Shown piece after piece: positions 8,874-17,288 of a stretch of 64,000 nt of DNA. The notes beneath the pieces were generated by a model, which saw only the letters and a list, made by a program, of their open reading frames with translations, had not been told where the DNA came from and did no database searches. How positions within the stretch are numbered: the stretch's first letter is position 1; each line of letters begins with the position of its first letter. The position numbers and the translations under genes were made by a program. This DNA comes from Halobaculum sp. MBLA0143 (lineage in GTDB: Archaea > Halobacteriota > Halobacteria > Halobacteriales > Haloferacaceae): the NCBI RefSeq assembly GCF_041361465.1, contig NZ_JBGKAC010000001.1:1240001-1304000 (forward strand). The letters run 5' to 3'.

Positions 8874-8884
8874 GTGTATCAAAC
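8874..8884 (-). promoter_or_regulatory. TATA-like promoter of the SDR gene
   Basis: The minus strand reads TTTGATACACG, about 27 nt before the GTG at 8852. This spacing is the main reason for choosing that start. Confidence 0.45.
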
Positions 8885-8972
8885 CCGCGACTGCCCGGAG
8901 CGTCGGCGGCGCCACCCGTCGGGGCGGCGACTCGACCCGCAGACTCAAGTGTCGACCGGATAATATCACAGT

Positions 8973-9449
8973 ATGAACCGAGGATTATCGCACGACAGCG
9001 ACGGGGCCGAGGAAGAGGAGACGGCCGTCGTCGGCACGGAGCGGACGCTCGCCGTCGGCGGCGACAGGCCCATCCGGATCAGCACGGGCCACCGGATCAG
9101 ACACCACGACGGGAAGTGTTCGCGACCGCACGGCCACAACTACGAGGTGTCCGTCGAGCTCCGCGGGACGCTGACGGAGGAGGGGTGGGTCGCCGACAAG
9201 GGGACCGTGACGAGCGTGATCGACGACTGGGACCACCGGTTCCTGTTGGAGGCTGGCGACCCGTTGGTCGAGGCGTTCGCGGCCAGCGGCGACGGGGACG
9301 CCGTCGTGACGCTGCCGGCGCCGCCGACGGCGGAGGTGATGGCCGCGACACTGGAGGAACGCATCGCCGCGGCCGTCCCGGACACGGTCGAAGACGTCGC
9401 GGTGACGGTCCGAGAGACCCGGGAGCTGGGTGCCGTCGGGGGGCTGTAG
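8973..9449 (+). CDS. queD: 6-carboxy-5,6,7,8-tetrahydropterin synthase
   Basis: 158 residues. QueD converts 7,8-dihydroneopterin triphosphate to 6-carboxytetrahydropterin, the first dedicated step to preQ0, which haloarchaea use for archaeosine at tRNA position 15. The zinc histidines and catalytic cysteine are visible in STGHRIRHHDGKCSRPHGHN, with a later DWDHRFLL. An acidic N-terminal extension of about 30 residues precedes the core; the ATG at 8973 is the only good start in frame. A GATAATATC element at 8957-8965 lies too close to this ATG for a standard TATA box, so the true transcription start is unclear. queE follows after one base and queC after queE. Confidence 0.93.
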   Translation: MNRGLSHDSDGAEEEETAVVGTERTLAVGGDRPIRISTGHRIRHHDGKCSRPHGHNYEVSVELRGTLTEEGWVADKGTVTSVIDDWDHRFLLEAGDPLVEAFAASGDGDAVVTLPAPPTAEVMAATLEERIAAAVPDTVEDVAVTVRETRELGAVGGL

Positions 9450-9450
9450 C

Positions 9451-10248
9451 GTGCCCGTGGAGTCGGACCCGGCGGCGGAGTTGGCGGTGGGCGGCAGCGA
9501 CGAGAGTGACCCCGCCGACGCGGACGAGCCGACGCTCCCGATCAACGAGCTGTTCTACTCCCTCCAGGGGGAAGGCCGGCTCGCGGGCGTGCCGTCCGTG
9601 TTCGTCCGGACGAGCGGCTGTAACCTCCGGTGTTGGTTCTGTGACTCCTACCACACCTCCTGGGAGCCGGAGGGGGGAACGAGAACCGTCTCGGAGGTGG
9701 TGTCGGCAGTGGCGTCACACGACGCCGATCACGTCGTCGTCACGGGCGGAGAGCCGATGCTCCACGACGCCGTCGAGACACTGCTCGCCCGGCTGGACGA
9801 CCGTGGCTACCACACGACCGTCGAGACCAACGGGACAATCTACCGCGACGCGCCGGTGGACCTGGCGAGCGTCAGCCCGAAGCTGGCCTCCTCGACGCCG
9901 ACCGCGGAGCGAGACCCGAAGGGAGACGGAGAGTGGGCCGAGCGCCACGAGGCGGCCCGGATCGACCTGGACGCGACCGCCCGGCTGGTGGAGTCGTACG
10001 ACAGCCAGCTGAAGTTCGTCGTCACGGACGAGTCCGACCTCGCGGAGGTGGAGTCGTTGGTCGCCCGGCTGCGCGACCGGGCGAGCGTCCCCGTCCCGGA
10101 CTCGGAGGTGCTCCTGATGCCGGAGGGGGCCACTCGCGAGCGGCTGGCAGAGACTCGCCAGACGGTGGCGGAGCTGGCGGCCGAGTACGGCTACCGCTAC
10201 ACCCCTCGGATCCACGTCGACGTGTGGAACGACGCCCCGGGGACGTGA
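9451..10248 (+). CDS. queE: 7-carboxy-7-deazaguanine synthase (radical SAM)
   Basis: 265 residues from GTG at 9451, one base after the queD stop. QueE rearranges 6-carboxytetrahydropterin to 7-carboxy-7-deazaguanine. The radical SAM cysteines are in SGCNLRCWFCDSY (C57, C61, C64, CX3CX2C), followed by the SAM-binding TGGEP motif and VETNGT. About 25 acidic N-terminal residues precede the conserved LPINELFYSLQGEG; a GTG at 9457 is an alternative start. Its place between queD and queC fixes the pathway. Confidence 0.94.
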   Translation: MPVESDPAAELAVGGSDESDPADADEPTLPINELFYSLQGEGRLAGVPSVFVRTSGCNLRCWFCDSYHTSWEPEGGTRTVSEVVSAVASHDADHVVVTGGEPMLHDAVETLLARLDDRGYHTTVETNGTIYRDAPVDLASVSPKLASSTPTAERDPKGDGEWAERHEAARIDLDATARLVESYDSQLKFVVTDESDLAEVESLVARLRDRASVPVPDSEVLLMPEGATRERLAETRQTVAELAAEYGYRYTPRIHVDVWNDAPGT

Positions 10249-10303
10249 CGGACGACCGCGACGGACGGATCGGATCGGCAGACCACACACCACACAGACA
10301 CCG

Positions 10304-11038
10304 ATGACAGACACGGACACAGACACGAACGCGACGGCGGACAGTGACGACGAGAAGCGGGCGGTCGTCTTGGTCTCCGGCGGGATGGACTCCGCGACGG
10401 CGGCCTACGAGGCCCGCGACCGAGGGTACGACCTCTACTTCCTGCACACCTCCTACGGCCAGGAGACGGAGGCGAAAGAACGAGCGTGCGCCGAGACGCT
10501 GGCCCGCGAGATGGACGTACGAGACTTCCTGGCGGTGGAGACGAGCCACCTGTCGCGGATCGGCGCCTCCAGCCTGACGGACGACGGGATCGAGGTCGGC
10601 GAGGCGGACCTGGACGACGACGAGGTGCCGGACTCGTACGTCCCGTTCCGGAACGCCAACCTGCTGTCGATGGCGGTGGCGTACGCGGAGGCGAACGACT
10701 GTTCGGCGGTGTTCCTGGGCGCCCACAGCGAAGACTACTCCGGCTACCCGGACTGTCGCCCGGAGTTCTTCGCGGCGTTCCAGTCCGTCGTCGACGCCGG
10801 GACGAAGCCGGAGACGCAGATCGACGTGGTCGCCCCGTTCACGGAGTGGTCGAAGACGGAGATCGCGGAGCGTGGGACGGAGTTGGACGTGCCGTTCGCG
10901 GACACCTGGAGCTGCTACCGCGCCGAGGCGCCGGCCTGCGGGACGTGTGACGCCTGCGCCTACCGGCTCCAGGCGTTCCAGCGCGCCGGCCTCACCGACC
11001 CCGTCGACTACGAGGAACGGCCGACGTACGCCGACTGA
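10304..11038 (+). CDS. queC: 7-cyano-7-deazaguanine (preQ0) synthase
   Basis: 244 residues. QueC uses ATP and ammonia to make preQ0 from 7-carboxy-7-deazaguanine. The PP-loop SGGMDS is at residues 25-30, and four C-terminal cysteines for zinc (C204, C212, C215, C218, in CYRAEAPACGTCDAC) are all present. An acidic Asp/Thr-rich leader of about 18 residues is typical of halophiles. It lies 55 nt after queE on the same strand. The tRNA-guanine transglycosylase and amidotransferase that finish archaeosine are not in the window. Confidence 0.95.
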   Translation: MTDTDTDTNATADSDDEKRAVVLVSGGMDSATAAYEARDRGYDLYFLHTSYGQETEAKERACAETLAREMDVRDFLAVETSHLSRIGASSLTDDGIEVGEADLDDDEVPDSYVPFRNANLLSMAVAYAEANDCSAVFLGAHSEDYSGYPDCRPEFFAAFQSVVDAGTKPETQIDVVAPFTEWSKTEIAERGTELDVPFADTWSCYRAEAPACGTCDACAYRLQAFQRAGLTDPVDYEERPTYAD

Positions 11039-11128
11039 TCTCACTTCAATCCTTTGACGACTCTCGGTGCCAGTGACGGTGCCGGGCGGTGTAGGTACGC
11101 TGGATCTGTCGCTACACCAGACGCGTCA

Positions 11129-12037
11129 ATGCAGAATCCAATCGACAGGTGGGCCGTGACGGCCCTCAGATCGTACACAGTGTTGGTGATAGCGGCGTTG
11201 GTCGTCGGCGCCGTCGTCGTGCCGTCTCTCGCCGGCACGCCGGCGTCGCCGGACCGCGTCGTCGTCGTGGAGGTGGACGAACGGATCACGGACGACACGG
11301 CGTTACAGGTGACCCGACAGCTCCGGTCGCTGCGCGACGACGACTCCGTCGCGGCGGTCGTGTTGCGGGTGTCGAGCCCCGGCGGCTCTGCGGCCGCCAG
11401 CGAGGCGATGTACCTCTCCGTCCGGCGACTGGCTGCAGAGAAGCCGGTCGTGACGAGCGTCGGCGGGCTGGCGATGTCCGGCGCCTACTACACCGCGGTG
11501 GGGAGCGACGAGATCCTGGTGACGCCCGCGAGTCTCGTCGGGCACGTCGGCGTGATCGCGTTCGCTCCCAGCGGCGGGCTGTCACCGTCGGCGACGACCG
11601 GCCCGGACAAGGCCAGCGGCGGGCTCACCCGCGATCAGTTCTTCACCCGGCTGGAGTCGATAAAGCGAGCGTTCGTCGGCGCCGTGATGACCGAGCGGGG
11701 GGAGGAGCTGACCGTCTCGCGGTCCGTCGTCGGGGAGGCGTCGGCGTTCAGTGGGTCGAAGGCGGTCGAAAACGGCTACGCCGACGGGATCGGCGGGGTG
11801 GAGGCGGCGATCGCCGCCGCGGCCGACCGTGCCGAGGTGTCGGACTACCGCGTCCAGTACACGGACCCGGCACAGCCGGCACGCGGGCTGTCGCTGGGGA
11901 GCAACACCACCGTCGCCGCGACCGGCCCCGGTGAGTACCGTGGCGTCGACACCGTACGGTACCTGATGCTGTACGGCGTTCCGGAGGCGGACGGCCAGGC
12001 GTACAACGCCACCGCGGCCGCGGAGGTGGGGGCGTGA
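11129..12037 (+). CDS. sppA: SppA-like S49 membrane protease
   Basis: 302 residues from ATG at 11129 (MQNPIDRW). One membrane anchor spans about residues 14-36, leaving the protease domain outside. The S49 nucleophile is S117 in GGLAMSGAYYTA, and K161 in GPDKASGGLTRDQF is the likely general base, aligning with the Lys before the GSP motif of archaeal SppA. Bacterial SppA degrades cleaved signal peptides. The substrate-binding SSPGGS segment is at about 82-87. Its GTGA end is shared with the next gene, so it is coupled to a DUF4350-like membrane protein. Confidence 0.85.
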   Translation: MQNPIDRWAVTALRSYTVLVIAALVVGAVVVPSLAGTPASPDRVVVVEVDERITDDTALQVTRQLRSLRDDDSVAAVVLRVSSPGGSAAASEAMYLSVRRLAAEKPVVTSVGGLAMSGAYYTAVGSDEILVTPASLVGHVGVIAFAPSGGLSPSATTGPDKASGGLTRDQFFTRLESIKRAFVGAVMTERGEELTVSRSVVGEASAFSGSKAVENGYADGIGGVEAAIAAAADRAEVSDYRVQYTDPAQPARGLSLGSNTTVAATGPGEYRGVDTVRYLMLYGVPEADGQAYNATAAAEVGA

Positions 12038-12999
12038 GCCTCCGTGGCGTCCTCGCACGGGCCGGTGTGTTCGTCGTCGTGCTCGGGCTGATCGCCGGCG
12101 GTGGGCTGTTCGTGACCGGGTCCCCGGTTTCGCCGTCGCCGCCGACGGTGTCGGAGGACGCGACGGCCCCGTTCACCGGGCCGGACAAGGTGGTCGCCCC
12201 GTCGCCCGAGAACGGGAGCCTGAACGTCGAGGCGGACGGCGACGGGAAGGTGGTCGTGGTCGACACGGCACACAGCGGAGAGCTGTCGCGGGCAGCGTTG
12301 ACCCCGTTCACGAACGCGCTCGTCGACAGCGGCGCCGAGGTGCGGTACGCGCTCGACGACCGGACCCGCGACGAGCCGTTGAACACGACGCTGGCGGGCG
12401 CCGACGCCTACGTCGTCGTCGGCCAGGGCGCGGCGTACACCAACGACCAGCTCCGCGGGATCGCCAACTTCACCGCGTCCGGGGGGCGGGTCCTGATCGT
12501 CGACGAGCCGAACGCGGGCGTCGGCGGGATCGCCAGCCTCCTGTTCGGCGGCGGTCGCCGCGACACCACGACCCGGTCGCTGGCGCCGTTGGCGTCACAG
12601 GCCGGGATGGGCTTCGGTGACGGGTACCTCTACAGCGTGGAGAACTACGACACGAACTACCGCAACGTGTACGCCACGCCGACGGCGGACGGCCCGCTGA
12701 CGGAAGGTGTCTCCCGGACGGTGTTCCACACGGCGCTGCCGGTGACCGGACCGGGAGTCGTGGCGACCAGCCCGGACACGACCGTCTCGGACACGCGCCG
12801 ACAGGAACGGTTCACCGTCGTCGCGCGGTCGGGTAACACGACGGTCGTCGGTGATTCCAGCGTGTTCGATCCCGAGTACCTCTACCGCGCGGACAACGAG
12901 GTGCTCGTGTCGAACGTCTTGGAGTTCCTGCTGACCGGCGAGAAACGGCCGGCCGACGCCCCCGGGCGCGACTCCGGCGAGAGTCGGTTCGGCGCCTGA
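12034..12999 (+). CDS. Membrane-anchored DUF4350-like protein
   Basis: 321 residues from GTG at 12034, overlapping the sppA stop by 4 nt. One N-terminal membrane helix (residues about 8-28) is followed by an outside domain. That domain has alternating strands and helices like the GATase1-like fold of DUF4350: VVVVDTAHSGELSRAAL, then DAYVVVGQGAAY, then GGRVLIVDEPNAGVGG, and a late VVGDSSVFDPEYLYR that resembles the 'GDSSIFTN' signature of such proteins. There is no catalytic Cys. Proteins of this type often sit beside MoxR/DUF58 genes, but here the partner is an S49 protease. Role unknown. Confidence 0.72.
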   Translation: MSLRGVLARAGVFVVVLGLIAGGGLFVTGSPVSPSPPTVSEDATAPFTGPDKVVAPSPENGSLNVEADGDGKVVVVDTAHSGELSRAALTPFTNALVDSGAEVRYALDDRTRDEPLNTTLAGADAYVVVGQGAAYTNDQLRGIANFTASGGRVLIVDEPNAGVGGIASLLFGGGRRDTTTRSLAPLASQAGMGFGDGYLYSVENYDTNYRNVYATPTADGPLTEGVSRTVFHTALPVTGPGVVATSPDTTVSDTRRQERFTVVARSGNTTVVGDSSVFDPEYLYRADNEVLVSNVLEFLLTGEKRPADAPGRDSGESRFGA

Positions 13000-13044
13000 C
13001 GCCCCGAGATCGGGGCGACGGACCCCGTCTGTCCCAGAGGAAAC

Positions 13045-13053
13045 TGCTTATGC
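13045..13053 (+). promoter_or_regulatory. TATA-like element before the two-gene membrane operon
   Basis: TGCTTATGC lies about 34 nt before the ATG at 13082, compatible with a short-leader haloarchaeal promoter driving 13082-14284. Confidence 0.35.
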
Positions 13054-13081
13054 GGCTCGCGCGCATCTGTCCGTCCACACG

Positions 13082-13309
13082 ATGCTCGGGCAGATCAGTC
13101 GGATGGACTACTTGACGAAGGTACAGTACCTCATGATGCTCCTGTTCGGCGCGGTGACGGCCGTGTTCGCGTTCGCACCGCTCGGCACGCAGACTCGCAT
13201 CATGGGCGCGGGCGTAGCGTTCGGCGTGACCGTCGGGCTCTGGTTCTCACACCTGTTGTCGATGGTCGTCGACGCGGTCGGTGATCTCCGCTCGGGGGCG
13301 GCACAGTAG
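13082..13309 (+). CDS. Small two-helix membrane protein
   Basis: 75 residues with two hydrophobic segments (about 15-33 and 40-60) and short polar ends. Its TAG is followed directly by the ATG of the next gene, so the two are a unit. No family recognised. The downstream partner also has two membrane helices near its N-terminus; a small membrane complex is possible. Confidence 0.72.
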   Translation: MLGQISRMDYLTKVQYLMMLLFGAVTAVFAFAPLGTQTRIMGAGVAFGVTVGLWFSHLLSMVVDAVGDLRSGAAQ

Positions 13310-14284
13310 ATGAGTGAGGAGCGCACAGACGAGGCGTCGAGCCAGACTCGAGCGGTGACGGACGGAGGCGGTGCCACTCGTGGCACGCTCGACACCACCG
13401 CCGCCGCCGACGAGGAACCGACGGAGCCGCCCGAGCCAGTCGAGGAGACCGGCCCGAACCTGGGAGCGTTCCTGCTCACTGCCGGGAGCGTCACCGTCGT
13501 CTTCGTCGCGGTGTTCGTGTTCGCGTTCCCACAGCCGATCAACCAGTACTTCGCGGGGATCGTGCTGTCGGTGACCGTCGTCACGCTCATCGTGGGGATG
13601 GTGTTGGACCTGTTGGGTTACTTCGACGACGAGGCGAAGGTGCCCGCCGCCGGCGACGACGGACCAAGTGAGCCCGAGCAGCTCCAGAGCGTCCGCAAGC
13701 GCCCCAACAAGCCGTTGCCCAAGCAGATCAACTTCGACGACGAGCTGCGGGAGCTGCGCGACCACTTCGACGGGGAGGTGCCCAGCCAGATGAACTCCTT
13801 CCTGACGGAGTACGAGAAGCTGAAGTCCGCCTCGCAGAACCGGAAGGTGATCGCCGGCAGTCTGCGGGCGGCGCTGAACCCCATCAGTGCGCTCGTCACC
13901 GACGAGGAGACGGAGGAGATGGTCGACGAGATGGGCGACCGGTTGTTCGCCTACATCAAGGCCGACCCGGTCGACAACATCGTCGTGACGGAACACGCCT
14001 TCTACGAGGACGGTGTCGTCACGCCCATCGCGGAGCTCCAAGGCGAGCAGGCCCGGATCAAAGCCACCGTCCACAACCAGGGCGACTCCGCGAAGGCGGA
14101 GGTAGCCGTCCGGTTCAAGAACGACTCCGGCGTCCCGGTGAAGACGGCGTACCTCCCCGTCGGGGAGGTGGTGACGGAGGCACAGAAGGAACTGAACACG
14201 AGCGTCTACGTCCCGTCGCTGGCGACGGACGCGGACGTGTTCGTCGTCCGAGCGACCCAGGACACCCCCGTCCTGGACATGTGA
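13310..14284 (+). CDS. Membrane protein with C-terminal CARDB-like domain
   Basis: 324 residues starting on the base after the preceding stop. An acidic disordered N-terminus (1-45) precedes two membrane helices (about 47-70 and 78-100). A charged helical region (residues 125-210, rich in Lys/Arg/Glu) follows, then a beta-rich C-terminus with KATVHNQGDSAKAEVAVRF, which looks like a CARDB/Ig-type fold. With only two helices the N- and C-terminal parts should be on the same side. Function unknown. Confidence 0.75.
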   Translation: MSEERTDEASSQTRAVTDGGGATRGTLDTTAAADEEPTEPPEPVEETGPNLGAFLLTAGSVTVVFVAVFVFAFPQPINQYFAGIVLSVTVVTLIVGMVLDLLGYFDDEAKVPAAGDDGPSEPEQLQSVRKRPNKPLPKQINFDDELRELRDHFDGEVPSQMNSFLTEYEKLKSASQNRKVIAGSLRAALNPISALVTDEETEEMVDEMGDRLFAYIKADPVDNIVVTEHAFYEDGVVTPIAELQGEQARIKATVHNQGDSAKAEVAVRFKNDSGVPVKTAYLPVGEVVTEAQKELNTSVYVPSLATDADVFVVRATQDTPVLDM

Positions 14285-14307
14285 GGAGTAGTCGGTGGTC
14301 GCGCCGC

Positions 14308-14372
14308 GTGTCGACCGCCGACGGCCAGTCGTCCTGTCGTGTGTCGACCGTCGGCAGCCAGTCGTCCCGTCG
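14308..14372. repeat. 33-bp tandem duplication between convergent genes
   Basis: Two 32-nt copies (14308-14339 and 14341-14372) begin GTGTCGACCG and end CCAGTCGTCC-GTCG, with four mismatches and a 33-bp period. It lies in the 140-nt gap after the CARDB-like gene and before the end of the deaminase gene. I see no hairpin or T-run making it a clear terminator. Confidence 0.75.
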
Positions 14373-14425
14373 GCGACGCACCGACGAGCAGGTTGGTTCT
14401 CGCCTCGTTCTGCCGTGATACGGGA

Positions 14426-15811
14426 CTACTCGACGGTCGTCGTCGGCTCGGTGTCGGCCACTCCGGCCCGGTCGAACAACCGACGTGCCTGTCGTTCGGC
14501 GTCGCGTCGCGCCCGGGAGAGGTCGATCGTCGTCAGCGTCCGGTCGCGCATCAACACCTGCCCGTCACAGATCGTGTGTCGCACGTCACTCCCGTCGGCG
14601 GTGTAGACGAGACTGGTGACCGGGCTGTGGCCCGGCCCGAACTTCGGCTCGCTCGTGTCGACGACCGCCAAGTCCGCGTTCGCGCCCGGCTCGATCCGTC
14701 CGCTGTCGATTCCGAGCGCCCGGGCTCCCTCGACGGTCGCCATCTCGAACACTGCCTCCGCCGGCAGTGCCGCCGCGTCCCCGGTCGCCAGCTTGGCGAC
14801 CATCGCGGCGTCACACATCTCGTCGAACAGGTCGAGGTCGTTGTTCGACGCCGGGCCGTCCGTCCCCAGAGCGACCGGCACCCCGGCCGCACGCAGTTCG
14901 GCGACGGGCGCGATCCCGCTGGCGGTCTTCATGTTCGCCGCCGGGTTGTGGACGACCGTCACCCCTCGTTCGGCCAGTCGCTCGATCTCTCGTTCGTCGA
15001 CGTCGACACAGTGTGCGAGCGTGTCGCCCGGCTGGAGCATCCCGAGGTCGTCCGCGTAGACGATCGGACGGCGACCCGTCGCCTCGACCACGTCCGACAC
15101 CTCCCGGCTCGACTCGTTCGTGTGGTAGTGGAGCGGGAGGTCGGCCTCGCGGGCGGTCGGGACGTGCGTCTCCAACACGTCGGTGTCGACCGTCGCCGGG
15201 TTGTGTGGCTGGACCGTCGCCCGGATTCGGCCGTCGGCCGTGCCGTCGACCTCGCGGGCGACCGTGACGCTCCGTTCCATGTCGGCGTGTGCCGCCGCGG
15301 ACTCCTTGCCGACGCTGATCGCGGTGTGGCCCAGCGTCGCCCGGACGCCCGCCTGTTCGACGACGGCCGCGGTCTCGGGCACCTCGAAGTACATGTCCGA
15401 GAAGGCGGTGACGCCGGCGCGGATCATCTCGGCGACGCCCAGCCGCGCGCCGGCCCGCACGTCGGCGGGTTCGAGTGCGGCCTCGACCGGCCAGACGGTC
15501 TCTTCGAGCCACTGTTCGAGCGGCTGGTCCTCGACGAACCCCCGCAACAACGTCATCGCAACGTGGGTGTGGGCGTTCACCAACCCCGGAACGACCAGTC
15601 CGCCGTCGGCGTCGAGGGTGTCGTCGGCGGTGTCGACGGTGTCGGCGGCGGTGTCGACGGTGTCGTCGGCGGTGTCGACGGTGTCGTCTCCACCGTCGAC
15701 CGATCTCACCTCGCGGATCGTCCCCTCCTCTCGGTCGATCAGCACGTCCGCTCGTTCGACGGTGTGATCCGGCAGAACGACCCGCCCACCAGCGACCCGG
15801 AGCGTAGACAC
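14426..15811 (-). CDS. mtaD: MTA/SAH deaminase-type amidohydrolase
   Basis: 461 residues from GTG at 15811; an ATG 9 codons upstream would overlap the likely TATA element TTGTACTTC. Amidohydrolase metal ligands are visible: NAHTHVAM, the HYH of LPLHYHTNES, LAHCVD and LGTDGPASNN. This set matches the family of 5'-methylthioadenosine/S-adenosylhomocysteine deaminases, which deaminate the adenine of these sulfur nucleosides; related members act on other adenosines or chlorohydrolase substrates. An MTA phosphorylase gene lies at 60710. Between strand 3 and the HxH motif there is an odd Asp/Thr repeat (DDTVDTA units) encoded by a 21-bp repeat. Neighbours suggest no operon. Confidence 0.82.
   Translation of the reverse strand: MSTLRVAGGRVVLPDHTVERADVLIDREEGTIREVRSVDGGDDTVDTADDTVDTAADTVDTADDTLDADGGLVVPGLVNAHTHVAMTLLRGFVEDQPLEQWLEETVWPVEAALEPADVRAGARLGVAEMIRAGVTAFSDMYFEVPETAAVVEQAGVRATLGHTAISVGKESAAAHADMERSVTVAREVDGTADGRIRATVQPHNPATVDTDVLETHVPTAREADLPLHYHTNESSREVSDVVEATGRRPIVYADDLGMLQPGDTLAHCVDVDEREIERLAERGVTVVHNPAANMKTASGIAPVAELRAAGVPVALGTDGPASNNDLDLFDEMCDAAMVAKLATGDAAALPAEAVFEMATVEGARALGIDSGRIEPGANADLAVVDTSEPKFGPGHSPVTSLVYTADGSDVRHTICDGQVLMRDRTLTTIDLSRARRDAERQARRLFDRAGVADTEPTTTVE
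15612..15692 (-). repeat. 21-bp in-frame coding repeat inside the deaminase gene
   Basis: About three and a half near-identical 21-bp units encode successive DDTVDTA/ADTVDTA heptads. They lie in a surface linker before the metal-binding core, so copy-number change would not shift frame or touch the active site. Confidence 0.7.
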
Positions 15812-15905
15812 GGGTCCGTATACGGAGAAGTACAACATAGGTGTGCCGACTGGGCCCGTTCACCTCCGGGCGAGCCGGCGGTCGGTCACTGGCCGGGCGT
15901 CCCGG

Positions 15906-17090
15906 TCACTCCTCGGAGCCCGGACTGCTGGGGTGGTACCCGGTGTCGTACTCACCGGGTCGGTCGTCGATCCGGTCGGGGTTGACGCGGCCGTCGAGCA
16001 TGGCGAAGTCGAGGATCGTACACCACAACACCGCCTCGACGACGGGGACGGCACGCGGCATCAGGACGGGGTCGTGGCGGCCGACCACCTGGACGTCCTT
16101 GCGCTCGTCCGTCTCCCAGTCGGCGGTCGTCTGTTCTTTCGGGATCGAGGTGGGCGCGTGCCAGGTCGCCTCGCCGTAGATCGGTTCACCGGTGGTGATC
16201 CCGCCCTGGAGTCCGCCGTGGTCGTTCCCCTCCGGCACCGGGTCGCCCTCGTCGGCGACGACCGGCCCCTCGCCGTCGTGGAACGCCCAGTCTTCGTTGC
16301 GCTCGGAGCCGCGCATCGTCCGAGCGTCGCGGCCGGCGCCGAACTCGAAGCTCGTCGTCGCCGGGATGGCGAACATCAGCTGGCCGAGCCGCGCCGGGAA
16401 CGAGTCGAATCGCGGGGCGCCGAGCCCCCGCGGCACTCCTCGGCACTCGAAGTAGACGGAGCCGCCGATGGAGTCACCCTCCGTCTGGTACTGGTCGATG
16501 GCGTCGCGCATCTCCTCGGCCGTCGGCGGGTGGGCACACCGCACCTCGTTGTCCTCCGTGTGCTCCTGCATCTCTTCGAACGTGACGGGCGGACACTCGA
16601 TGTCGCCGACCTGGTTGACGTGGGCCTCCACCCGGACGTCGAGGTCGCTCTGTTCCAACACCTGGCGGGCGACTGCGCCGGCGGCGACCCAGTTGACCGT
16701 CTCGCGGGCCGACGAACGGCCGCCGCCGCCCCAGTTGCGGGTGCCGAACTTCGCGGAGTAGGTGTAGTCCCCGTGCGAGGGGCGGGGGGCCGTCACGAAC
16801 GGCTCGTACTTCCCGGACCGGGCGTCTTTGTTCTGGACCACCATCCCGATGGGTGTGCCCGTGGTGTAGCCGTCCTGCAGCCCGGAGTTGACCGTCACGT
16901 CGTCGGGCTCGCCGCGACTCGTCGTGATCATCGACTGGCCGGGCTTGCGACGGTCCAACTCTCTCTGGATCTCCTCCGTCGACAGTTCGACTCCGGCCGG
17001 CACCCCGGAGACCGTACACCCCATCGCCGGTCCGTGGCTCTCCCCGTACGTCGTCACCTGGAACAGTCGCCCGAAGCTGTTGCCGTTCAT
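15906..17090 (-). CDS. aroC: Chorismate synthase
   Basis: 394 residues. AroC makes chorismate from 5-enolpyruvylshikimate-3-phosphate with reduced FMN, the last shared step to aromatic amino acids. Signature sequences are GESHGPAMGCTVSGVPAG near the N-terminus, RPSHGDYTYSAKFG, and GGRSSARET, all in family order and spacing; length is normal. An acidic tail (residues about 370-394) is typical of halophiles. The gene stands alone, divergent from the MMPL exporter and convergent to nothing of the pathway. Confidence 0.96.
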   Translation of the reverse strand: MNGNSFGRLFQVTTYGESHGPAMGCTVSGVPAGVELSTEEIQRELDRRKPGQSMITTSRGEPDDVTVNSGLQDGYTTGTPIGMVVQNKDARSGKYEPFVTAPRPSHGDYTYSAKFGTRNWGGGGRSSARETVNWVAAGAVARQVLEQSDLDVRVEAHVNQVGDIECPPVTFEEMQEHTEDNEVRCAHPPTAEEMRDAIDQYQTEGDSIGGSVYFECRGVPRGLGAPRFDSFPARLGQLMFAIPATTSFEFGAGRDARTMRGSERNEDWAFHDGEGPVVADEGDPVPEGNDHGGLQGGITTGEPIYGEATWHAPTSIPKEQTTADWETDERKDVQVVGRHDPVLMPRAVPVVEAVLWCTILDFAMLDGRVNPDRIDDRPGEYDTGYHPSSPGSEE

Positions 17091-17111
17091 GCCGTTCGGT
17101 CGGGCCCGCGC

Positions 17112-17121
17112 GGGCTAAAAC
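17112..17121 (-). promoter_or_regulatory. TATA-like promoter of aroC
   Basis: The minus strand reads GTTTTAG, centred about 27 nt before the aroC ATG at 17090, so the transcript is probably leaderless. Confidence 0.5.
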
Positions 17122-17288
17122 CCCGTGGAGCCTCGGCGGCCGCCGCCGTCCGTCTGCCGCCGCCCGCAGTCGTGTGTCTCTGGCTGCGTAACACTCGCCG
17201 CGTCCCGTGCGGTTGAAGTGTGGCGACCTGTTAGTAGCGAAGTGATAACAACCGTGAGCCACACAGTCGTCTGTCGGAGGCGGTCGTC

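Noticed and set aside
14339-15985. Long plus-strand open frame of 548 codons
   Set aside because: Arg/His/Val-rich shadow opposite the deaminase gene, whose active-site motifs are intact.
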